NCBI GenBank assembly: GCA_900642245.1
Contig: CAAAJI010001044.1
Coordinates: forward strand, 1-14,901
DNA length: 14,901 bases
Direction of reading: 5' to 3'
DNA from: Fragilaria radians
Lineage: Eukaryota; Bacillariophyta; Fragilariophyceae; Fragilariales; Fragilariaceae
The notes beneath the pieces were generated by a model. It did not search any database and was not told where the DNA came from. It worked only from the letters and a program-made list of their open reading frames with translations. Positions within the stretch are counted from its first letter, which is position 1; each line of letters starts with the position of its first letter. The position numbers were made by a program, and so were the translations under genes. Positions 9,189 to 14,901 of this stretch are shown piece after piece.

Positions 9189-9237
9189 TACAATGGTGAT
9201 GATGGTGATGATTATGAATCCATTCAATTTTATTAAC
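9189..9237 (+). pseudogene. Left part of the Copia acidic linker
   Basis: In a frame shifted from the integrase, this short stretch reads YNGDDGDDYESIQFY, a stop, then HQN running into the heptamer at 9238. Acidic linkers of this type lie between integrase and reverse transcriptase in this Copia lineage. It matters because the rest of the same linker (VNEEDGEDDQLPANQ) starts at the other heptamer, 3.5 kb away on the opposite strand, in the matching frame. The DNA is a GATGATGGT-type run. Confidence 0.65.
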
Positions 9238-9244
9238 ATCAAAA
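9238..9244 (+). other. Left inversion breakpoint, ATCAAAA heptamer
   Basis: ATCAAAA on plus, with Copia linker sequence to its left and Gypsy integrase sequence to its right. The reverse complement TTTTGAT lies at 12712-12718 with the complementary arrangement. The pair marks the two ends of the inverted interval and is the microhomology shared by both parent elements. Confidence 0.75.
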
Positions 9245-9955
9245 CCCTTGGGACACAATTTGTGTTGACGTGATAGGGCCATACACAGTGACAACAAAAC
9301 ATGAAACAGAACTTACCGTCACTATGTATGATCCAGCAACTGCACATGAATTTCTGGGTAAAGAGTCTCAAGAACTCTTTCAATCCTATGAGATAAAAAA
9401 ATTCAGTTGTAACAACTGTCAAAAACCCTCCAGGGTTGAGCATATTCACCAAACGTTAGGGAACATGCTACATTCGTATGAAGTGGAAGACTAGGATGTT
9501 GATTATCAAGATCCATGGTCGAACATTTTTGCTAATTGCGCCTAGGCTATTCGCTCTGCTGTACAGAGTGTACTAAATGCTAAACCAGCACAAATTGTTA
9601 TGGAAAAGACATGCTGTTGAACTTATCTTTTACCACTGATTATACAGAAATTGGAAAAGGTAAACAAAAGTCCTCAGATGCCAATGCACACAAAGAAAAC
9701 GCAAAAAGTGTAAAACATGAAAACAAGGTTAATGATCAAGTATTAAAGTGCAGAGGGATTTTCCAGTGCAAGTTAAGCCCAAAAAGGGATGGTCCTTACC
9801 AAGTAGTATGAGTCAATTACAACTGCACCCTTGAGATACAAAAGGGTATATACGTTCAGCACGTGTCTATATCCGTACAAAATGGCACCGTTAGAGGGAG
9901 AAAATGTCATGAAATGAATCCTGTCAAGACTAGGACACACGACTTGTCTTGCTAG
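9245..9955 (+). pseudogene. pol: Ty3/Gypsy integrase catalytic remnant and C-terminal GPY module
   Basis: Plus-strand half of the Gypsy element's integrase. PWDTICVDVIGPYTV (from about 9246) carries the first catalytic Asp (codon 9267-9269). YDPAT then jumps directly to HEFLGKESQELFQSY, where the family would have a long stretch containing the second Asp, so that part of the core is deleted. RVEHIHQTLGNMLHSYEVED corresponds to the helix with the third catalytic residue. TAG at 9492-9494, TAG at about 9544-9546 and a frameshift near 9605 follow. The next part (LLNLSFTTDYTEIGKGK, then KVNDQVLKCRG and KRDGPYQVV) is the GPY/F module, after which TGA at 9809-9811 interrupts the same frame, which continues NCTLEIQKGIYVQHVSISVQ to TAG at 9953-9955. 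This sequence precisely continues the minus-strand Gypsy zinc domain ending at 12718. Inactive. Confidence 0.8.
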
Positions 9956-10112
9956 ACTACACATTTTTAGTTAAACTAGCTATTCACAAGTCTCTTTTGT
10001 AAACTTTAAGAGAAGTAACCTTTTCAATAAGAGAAGGTTTTGCTCTAGATTTAATTTTCTTTGTTTTATAATTTTTATTTTTAATCTCTACATATACATC
10101 AATTTAACATAC
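9956..10112. other. AT-rich stretch, probably Gypsy 3' untranslated end
   Basis: No gene. The region follows the Gypsy C-terminal module and contains an imperfect inverted repeat, CCTTTTC and GAGAAGG, around 10019-10038, then a T-rich run. It could hold part of a Gypsy LTR, but no second copy exists in the window to define one. Confidence 0.35.
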
Positions 10113-10367
10113 CAACATCTTCCAGGTTAAGACAGTTGTCAAGAATGCCATCTGGGCATGCTACCAACATTCCTTGGATATGGGAGGCAAAGATTCCAAT
10201 GTCGGGCCTGGAATTGTACATTGCCAAGAAATAATCATCGTACCAAAGGGAGAGGCACACTTTAAGGGCATCCTGCAAATGCTTGGTACTTCCACCAAAG
10301 AATAGATGTCGCTTGTCAATTATTGATGGTCTGATTTCAAATACATCCCACATGAAGCGTAGCAATA
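10113..10367 (-). CDS. Candidate internal exon of an unrecognised gene
   Basis: A coding-like open frame on minus reads MWDVFEIRPSIIDKRHLFFG and continues KHLQDALKVCLSLWYDDY, then MYNSRPDIGIF, and ends CLNLEDV. It does not resemble any transposon protein I know. On minus it is preceded by TACTAAT (10386-10380), a perfect branch-point-like heptamer, then AG at 10369-10368 about 10 bp later, and is followed by GTATGT (10112-10107), a good splice donor. The segment between these signals is 255 nt, exactly 85 codons, and is open throughout. I therefore read it as a possible symmetric internal exon of a host gene or a captured gene fragment. No partner exon is visible nearby, because the inversion and the LTR flank it. 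It would have been on plus before the inversion. The alternative is a transposon passenger gene. Function unknown. Confidence 0.4.
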
Positions 10368-10460
10368 CTCAAGTGATGCATTAGTAAAATAGAAGACGAT
10401 CACCACAACAACAATATGTCACTACACACTTTTTCATTGTAATCAATGTAATAATGTAAT

Positions 10461-10681
10461 TGTTGAATCAATCTACCTAGCTAAACTATTTCTTTATGTT
10501 GTGATAAGCAGATGAAACCTGATATTAGCATGCAAGTTGGATAATTATAAGTTTATGACCTAGAGTCTTATGTTTTTCTCGTGACATCCTACGCACATCA
10601 TACCTACTTGATAAATGTGATTCAACGGTTTCTAATCGCACATTGTGATTAGAATCGCTAACACATCATTGTTTTCCAACA
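10461..10681 (-). repeat. 3' LTR of the Copia element (inverted relative to 6759-6986)
   Basis: Reverse-complement copy of the LTR at 6759-6986, 221 bp, with TGTTGGAAAAC at its 5' end (10681 on minus) and TTCAACA at its 3' end (10461). It follows the RNase H end by about 34 bp on minus, the place expected for a 3' LTR. The short segment just upstream (10695-10682 on minus) includes AGAGGAGTG, a plausible polypurine tract. The opposite orientation of the two LTRs is explained by the inversion and not by two separate insertions. Confidence 0.85.
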
Positions 10682-10715
10682 CACTCCTCTGATGAGTGTA
10701 GGATTTCTTGTTCAT

Positions 10716-11258
10716 TTAGTCAGGTAATCCTAAAATTGCGTTCCGAAATTCATAGAAGGCCGAGGCTTGAAGTGGTTTTGTGAAGAATTCTGCCCTCATG
10801 GATTTAGTTGGACACTATTCAATTGTGATTGCTTTCCTGTGTACCTGATCAGTGACAAAGTAGTATCTAATCTGAATATGCCTAGTCCTTTTTGAGCTTG
10901 ACGCCATACCATTTTCCTCAAGGAGGATCCTCAAGGAGGATAGCACTCTTGTTGTCTTGTAGAATTCTAATTGGACCAATGTCAAAGCCTTGATCAGCTA
11001 AGAAGAATCTTGTCCACGATACCTGAAGCATCATGTTGTCAACAGCAACAAGCTCTGCCTCAGTGGAACTCCTAGTATTCAGCTTTTGTTTTGTCGAATG
11101 AGACCAGATAGAGCCTTTTCCAATTGACATTGTGCTCCCAGTATGGCTTCTCATGTTACGATGTACTGCAAAAGATCCGTCAATCCACCATTTAATCACC
11201 AATGGCGCTTTAGCTGATAGCTTAATGTTAGATCAACATTGCTATCCAGATATTTGGT
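10716..11258 (-). pseudogene. pol: Copia RNase H domain
   Basis: RNase H of the Copia element, which removes RNA from the RNA-DNA hybrid during reverse transcription. Minus strand: after a frameshift near 11220 the frame reads VIKWWIDGSFAVH (first catalytic Asp in the ID pair), SHTGSTMSIGKGSIWSHSTK, NTRSSTEAELVAVDNMM (catalytic Glu and Asp) and ILQDNKSAILLE (Asp). A 13-bp tandem duplication at 10916-10941 then shifts the frame to a stop near 10918. Past it the correct frame resumes with NGMASSSKRTRHIQIRYYFV, a stop in place of the usual Tyr before CPT, and FFTKPLQASAFYEFRNAILG to TAA at 10716-10718. The ending is the standard Copia C-terminus. Catalytic residues are present, but three lesions inactivate it. 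Confidence 0.85.
10916..10941. repeat. 13-bp tandem duplication (CCTCAAGGAGGAT twice)
   Basis: Two perfect, adjacent copies of CCTCAAGGAGGAT (10916-10928 and 10929-10941). On minus the unit encodes ILLE right after the RNase H DNKSA motif. Removing one copy restores the normal frame into ENGMASSSKRTRH, so this is a young, frame-breaking duplication. Confidence 0.9.
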
Positions 11259-12506
11259 TACTCTTCCCAATTATTTTAAGTCATCACCATCAGGATCTTT
11301 GACTCTAGTACTGAGAAAAGCAATAGCAGTTTGAATATCTGGACTCCCTCTCTTGCATAAAAACAATCGTTTGGCTACTAAATAATGGAAGAATTGAGCT
11401 TCACCTTCAGTTAACTTTGCACAATTGTCATTTGTTTCAAATAAGAATGTTGGAGCGAGCGTAGTAGCTTTACCTCTCATGTCTTCTGGAATTTCCTTCA
11501 AGATTCTCTGGATATACTCCTTCATGTCTATGGAGACAAATCCCTCTTCACTATAGTCAATAGTCATCCCTTGGTATTTATGCTTCTTTCCAAAAGTTGA
11601 TATTTGTGGGGTTTCTTTCCCATACTTTTTGTTGAGTTCTTTTGTTATATGTTGTACAACATGCTCTTGTACATGAGATATTTTTAAATCATCTACATGC
11701 CACACTATGGTGCACTGTAGACCATTAATTGTCTTATTGGCTACACACCTGTCATATTTATTCAGCAGAAACCCCCAGCTCATGAGTGTCTGTGTTAAGT
11801 TATTCCAAAATAAAAAAGCAGCAAATAGGGTACCATATAAAGCTTTTGCCAATTTAGCATATAACACGGGTTTCCCTCTTTCAAGGAATATAAATTTTTG
11901 GTATAAACTTGGATTAATACGTCCCAAAAGCTCTGCGAGGGTTCCTTCAAATCGGACATGAACCAGCTCATCTACATTGGCATGCATAAATGCACCTGGG
12001 ATATCAGTTGTAACTACACATCTCTTCTCCATTGCATCTATAACACATGTCAACAGAAGTGCCTCAAGTGATACAGTTGGGGAGGAAGCTTGCTCCTTAT
12101 CAATAAATTGACGCTGCTTCCGTCCATCTGCACACCCTCTCCCCTTGATGACTCTGGTGCGCTTTTCACTTAGGAATATTAAATAGTTAAGTGCCATTCT
12201 TTTTTCTTCCTTAGAGAGGGCTGATACATTGATTGGTACCAAAACCTTTCTCATATCTATTTGCCGGAGCTCTGTCATAAGAGCATCAATTCCTTTTTCC
12301 CCAAAGTGCCTGAGACCTTGTTTCATATTATATTGTGCCATTATTATTGATTCCATACCAGTGGGTTCTGTTCCAGGTCTATATTGTTGGATATGATTTT
12401 CTGTCTTTGTTCCATAGAACATAATGTGAGTTGCATGTTTTCCTTGGGCTGTGCGCATGTGGGTCTCAATGAGTCTCTCTGGTTTCTTTATCACTCGAGT
12501 GGAACG
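11259..12506 (-). pseudogene. pol: Copia reverse transcriptase (long open segment of a broken polyprotein)
   Basis: Reverse transcriptase of the Copia element, read on minus from the TGA at 12507-12509 to TAA at 11271-11273, over 400 uninterrupted codons, and in the same frame a little further. Numbering from the codon at 12494: the N-terminal part includes RKVLVPINVSALSKEE and RGCADGRKQRQF; the first catalytic Asp is D164 in TTDIPGAFMHANVDE; the second and third are D268 and D269 in TIVWHVDDLKISH, where the usual Tyr of Y-x-D-D is His. KALYGTLFAAFLFW and the thumb/connection part (KHKYQGMTIDYSEEGFVSID, then AQFFHYLVAKRLFL and PDIQTAIAFLSTRV) follow. It is the best preserved piece of the element. 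The TAA at 11271 follows DPDGDDLK and the frame continues LGRVTKYLDSNVDLTL, so it is a nonsense change, not a natural end. Confidence 0.88.
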
Positions 12507-12711
12507 TCAAAGAGGTGTATTTGGATACACTCCTGCAATTTCATCATCCTCATTCTCAACTACCTCCTGTTCTGTCTGGTCTTGCCTAGCCTCCTGGTCA
12601 AATGACGTGTTGCGATGGTTGTCAGGATGGTCCTCATTGATTTCAAAATCTATATCTGTGTCCACCTGATTTGCAGGTAACTGATCATCTTCACCATCCT
12701 CCTCATTTACA
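12507..12711 (-). pseudogene. Right part of the Copia acidic linker before RT
   Basis: Minus-strand frame reading QNVNEEDGEDDQLPANQ, then TDIDFEINEDHPDNH, and ending VYPNTPL at TGA 12507-12509. The frame continues RSTRVIKKPERL into the reverse transcriptase, so the TGA is a nonsense codon in the polyprotein; the LRRSTR pattern typical of these linkers suggests it was CGA. Its first codons at the heptamer match the frame of the plus-strand linker piece at 9189-9237. Confidence 0.75.
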
Positions 12712-12718
12712 TTTTGAT
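12712..12718 (-). other. Right inversion breakpoint, TTTTGAT (ATCAAAA on minus)
   Basis: Reverse complement of the heptamer at 9238-9244. On minus, Gypsy sequence (SLEDIES) leads in and Copia linker leads out; at the left breakpoint Copia leads in and Gypsy (PWDTICVD) leads out. This reciprocal swap is what a simple inversion predicts. Confidence 0.75.
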
Positions 12719-13301
12719 TCAATATCTTCTAAAGATAAATGCCCGTATTCCTTACAAGGAGTTTTATAGCTTTGACAATTGATGACAGCAATTTATGTGT
12801 TTTTCTACGTCTTGGATGATTTGTGACCACACCCAGTGTGAACGTATTGTTTGTTCTGTTCCTTATATGCCTGAATACTGCAAACCAGTGTGTGACCCAC
12901 CTATGATTAATTTCTTAATTTTTGTAGGAATGTAAAATCTATTGTGAAATAGAATCACATTATGTCCATCAACAGGTTGGAGACTTGCTCCAGATGATGT
13001 TTTTGGTGCTGAATCAGTGTTTGATCTTTACGCTGATGTTCAGATGTGATTTGAGTACTCAATGGATAGTCTAAATCTTGTTGAATCTTATCATCCATGT
13101 TTTCATATGGCTTGGATACTTGCTTGGAGCTATCAGTTGTTGATGACACATCAGTATCCAATCTATAGGACAAGCATGAGCTACCACATTGCTTGGTCCT
13201 TTGATGTACTCTTTAGTTGGACTAAATTCTTCAATGGTCCAGCACCATCTTTTGTATGCACAGAGATTTAGATACTGTAGCAAATCTTCTTTACTTTTCA
13301 T
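12719..13301 (-). pseudogene. pol: Ty3/Gypsy RNase H C-terminus and integrase zinc domain
   Basis: Minus-strand half of the Gypsy element, read with several frame changes. KRWCWTIEEFSPTKEYIKG and SNVVAHA (about 13250-13180) are the end of RNase H; the catalytic Asp of the VVADA motif is His here. A frameshift near 13175 gives YRLDTDVSSTTDSSK and LDYPLSTQITSEHQRKDQTL. After a second shift near 13020 come PVDGHNVILFHNRFYIPTKI, GGSHTGLQYSGI with the zinc-domain histidines, a TAA, then TEQTIRSHWVWSQIIQDVEK and NCCHQ with the cysteine region. A third shift near 12765 leads to KEYGHLSLEDIES at the breakpoint. In this lineage the next motif should be the PWDTICVD segment, and that is exactly what starts at 9245 on plus. 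The polymerase, protease and gag parts expected upstream are absent; the sequence changes lineage near 13301-13360. Inactive relic. Confidence 0.78.
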
Positions 13302-13350
13302 GCTCCATTTAGTTCTTTATACGGTAACCAAGGATCATGTTGATGGAGCA
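13301..13350. repeat. Short inverted repeat at the Gypsy boundary
   Basis: TGCTCCAT at 13301-13308 and ATGGAGCA at 13343-13350 form a perfect 8-bp inverted repeat with a 34-bp spacer, where recognisable Gypsy coding sequence ends. It may be the footprint of a junction or chance; nothing else supports a function. Confidence 0.4.
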
Positions 13351-13359
13351 ACCTGGAGA

Positions 13360-13905
13360 GGTTAAAAAATAAGGAGCAGAGGGATTCAATCCAAAGATAC
13401 CGTAATAGGATTGGTCCTAAAGGAGGTATTGATGAGATCACCACATTGTCAATCCCTACATCCTTACCCAGATAGAGATGTCCGCAGCATTGCAGAGGCT
13501 ATTGGGAGTGAAAGGTAGCTCAAGTACCATCGGGAGTGCTAGTACTGGTAACGCCTTTGGCGGCAAATCTGAAGCCATTCTCAAGGAGACCCTTTGATGG
13601 TCAGGCCAAATTAGCCAGGTCCTTACTTCTACAAGGCATGAAGTAATAACACAAGCGGCTACTATGGCCTATGGCAAGTAAACCAAAGACAGAGGAGGAT
13701 TTGGCAGATTAGAAATGGAGACACATTCAGATATACGCATGTTGGGTATCAATTTCATTGTGCTAGAATACACAGGTAGAGTGTGTGACGTATACCCATA
13801 CTCCCAAGGTTATGATGCTGTCAACGATGTACCAATAGTTAGAGGTGCAACTGCAGTGCAAGACCAAGGCACTGGGGAGACACATATATATCTGATACCT
13901 ATGAC
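13360..13905 (+). pseudogene. Protease region of a second Copia-like lineage (D-[ST]-H-A-D type)
   Basis: On plus the frame METHSDIRMLGINFIVLEYT, then GRVCDVYPYSQGYDAV, DVPIVRGATAV and TGETHIYLI (13715 to about 13900) matches, from memory, the aspartic protease segment of diatom Copia-like elements whose motif is D-[ST]-H-A-D-T-C followed by LG-x-NF-x-VLE. The catalytic Asp is Glu here (codon GAG), and the following Thr-Cys is Ile-Arg, so the enzyme would be dead. The preceding 13380-13700 contains interrupted frames (for example KLARSLLLQGMK) that probably are the end of its gag. Similarity stops abruptly after the ETHIYLI motif, near 13905, where the family would continue into the rest of pol. 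Confidence 0.65.
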
Positions 13906-13984
13906 TAGAGAAATAAGCCTCCTCCTTCCTTTAACATGTAATTTATTTTATATCCTCCTTTTTTATAATTTTCACCTAAATTTC
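13906..13984. other. T-rich junction between opposite-facing pieces
   Basis: A T-rich plus strand (TTTATTTTATATCC at 13942-13955, then TTTTTTAT) separates the plus-strand protease piece from the minus-strand RNase H piece. It has no coding signal. It may be the breakpoint region of a second rearrangement or untranslated 3' sequence of the RNase H piece. Confidence 0.35.
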
Positions 13985-14460
13985 TTAAGCATCTAAATGC
14001 CTTGAAGTTAGGGCACATAAAACAACCAATTCTTGACCAATTGATGGAACCAAAGGGTTTTGTCTCCTTACATACGCAAACCTCATCACTTTAGCTGCAA
14101 TTGCGTCCTGTACCCAATGATATGCTATTGTATAATGCTTTTTCTTCAAGACACTTGATGGAACTGAGGAATGTAAAATCACTAACACATTATCTCATAA
14201 CATCAAAGTGGGTCCAGCTAAGGCCACACCCAATGACCTCTACATAAATCTAACCTCCAGAATGAGCTATGTAGCAATTCTTGATGCTGCTAATTCCAAA
14301 CCGTAATTTTTTGTCTCTACTGTCTTCTGACCTTTAGATACCCATCTGATTGGTGTATCATAAGTATATCTGGGATGGACCTTCTTTTTACTAAGTCATG
14401 TGCATAATCTGTATCCACATAGACAGTCATCTGGACTTTTGGTCCATTTGACACAGGAAG
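13985..14460 (-). pseudogene. RNase H of the D-[ST]-H-A-D-type Copia-like lineage
   Basis: Minus strand, reading downwards. VQMTVYVDTDYAHDLVKRRS (about 14430-14370) has the first catalytic Asp. After a frameshift come PIRWVSKGQKTVETKNYGLELAASRIAT with the ETxxxGSE-like Glu region, a TAG, LILEVRFM, another TAG, RSLGVALAGPTLML, a TGA, and DN. SSVLKKKHYTIAYHWVQDAI and KVMRFAYVR then correspond to the SxLKKKxNxIxYHxVREA ending of this lineage. The last residues diverge and stop at TAA 13985-13987. Three stops and a frameshift make it inactive. It is the same type of element as the protease at 13360-13905 but faces it from the opposite strand, with integrase and RT not visible between. Confidence 0.75.
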
Positions 14461-14901
14461 GTGTTGGCTAACAAAAAGGTTGAATTTCAAGCCATGCTAT
14501 ACTTTCAATGTTCATTCTTCTAGTTACATCATCATAACTTGAGCTAATTCATGTTTGTGCCTTTGGTTCATCAAGCTACAGATGTGACCATTTTTCAAAC
14601 TTTTACACATCATATGAGATGTGTATTTCTCTTCCACAGCATGATGATCAACTGAAGACTAGAGAATCGTTTTTATGCATTTTAGAAATCTGAATATACC
14701 TAGAGAATCATCAAATCTGTTTATATAGCAGCTTCACACATCTGGTACGATACAAACAACAATAATGATAGAATGCTTGACAGGAAGTATTGAAACCAAG
14801 AAAGGAAAAATAAGGTACTGTATTCTAAATACGGGCATAGGATTAACCTTGAACCTTATCCAGTTTGAAAAGTCCACCTCATTCTCAACGAATATATACA
14901 A
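14461..14901. other. Unassigned end of window
   Basis: Upstream of the RNase H piece on minus, so the reverse transcriptase of the same element would be expected here, but I find no RT motif in any frame. Frames are short and the composition is AT-rich. GATTCTCTAG occurs twice on minus (about 14704-14695 and 14669-14660), which is the only local pattern noticed. Confidence 0.35.

Larger units (their letters stand above)
6759..12718. mobile_element. Ty1/Copia retrotransposon split by an inversion
   Basis: This span contains both halves of one element plus the inverted insert between them. The left half is 6759-9244 (5' LTR, gag, protease, integrase, start of the acidic linker, plus strand). 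The right half is 12718-10461 (rest of the linker, reverse transcriptase, RNase H, 3' LTR, minus strand). Sharing the 7-bp ATCAAAA, they add up to about 4.74 kb, a usual Copia length, with the domain order of Copia (integrase before RT). Included but not part of it are the Gypsy integrase piece at 9245-9955 and the exon-like segment at 10113-10367. Confidence 0.8.

Noticed and set aside
9177..9452. Minus-strand frames over the Gypsy integrase piece, one with a His run
   Set aside because: The His run is the complement of the GATGATGGT-type acidic linker repeat; the plus strand carries the real family match.
6754..10460. Target-site duplication of the Copia element
   Set aside because: After orienting both LTRs the outer 5 bp are ACCCC and ATTAC, which do not match.
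6759..10681. Inversion caused by recombination between the inverted LTRs
   Set aside because: The breakpoints that restore both elements lie at 9238-9244 and 12712-12718, not in the LTRs; recombination between LTRs would have flipped a different interval.

Overview
The window reads as an AT-rich piece of a eukaryotic nuclear genome, most likely a diatom. The reasons are from memory, not from a search: the Copia lineage with a D-N-Q-S protease motif, a second lineage with a D-[ST]-H-A-D-type protease, a Ty3/Gypsy lineage of the sort seen in diatoms, and a small four-helix membrane protein with an acidic, threonine-rich tail carrying PDGSKT-like repeats. I cannot name the species.

Only one gene looks intact: a single-exon membrane protein at 5248-6021 on the plus strand. 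Almost everything else recognisable is transposon wreckage from at least five lineages. From left to right: an unrecognised, broken coding relic with an internally duplicated segment (about 620-1710, minus); a Copia integrase relic (about 1950-2390, minus); an unassigned proline-rich stretch (about 2440-2890); a hAT-superfamily transposase relic (about 2925-4410, minus) with a repeat cluster just upstream of its start (4445-4556); the membrane protein gene; a Copia element split into two opposite-facing halves (6759-9244 plus, 10461-12718 minus); a Ty3/Gypsy element also split into two opposite-facing halves (9238-9955 plus, 12712-13301 minus); a candidate host-type exon (10113-10367, minus); and a further Copia-like lineage with a protease piece on plus (about 13360-13905) facing an RNase H piece on minus (about 13985-14460).

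The main discovery is that 6.76-13.3 kb is explained by one inversion. The heptamer ATCAAAA occurs on plus at 9238-9244 and as its reverse complement at 12712-12718. Flipping the interval between them restores two elements at once. The first is a Copia of about 4.74 kb with two direct LTRs of about 220-228 bp, the order gag-protease-integrase-RT-RNase H, and a continuous acidic linker frame. The second is a convergent Gypsy whose integrase zinc domain again runs into its catalytic domain. So the inverted LTR pair and the apparently four separate fragments are two elements cut by one event.

The elements are dead: they carry nonsense codons (several fitting CGA to TGA changes), frameshifts, internal deletions and a 13-bp tandem duplication in RNase H. 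Nothing in the window looks like an operon. The membrane protein gene sits alone, with about 0.6 kb of unassigned sequence upstream and about 0.7 kb downstream.
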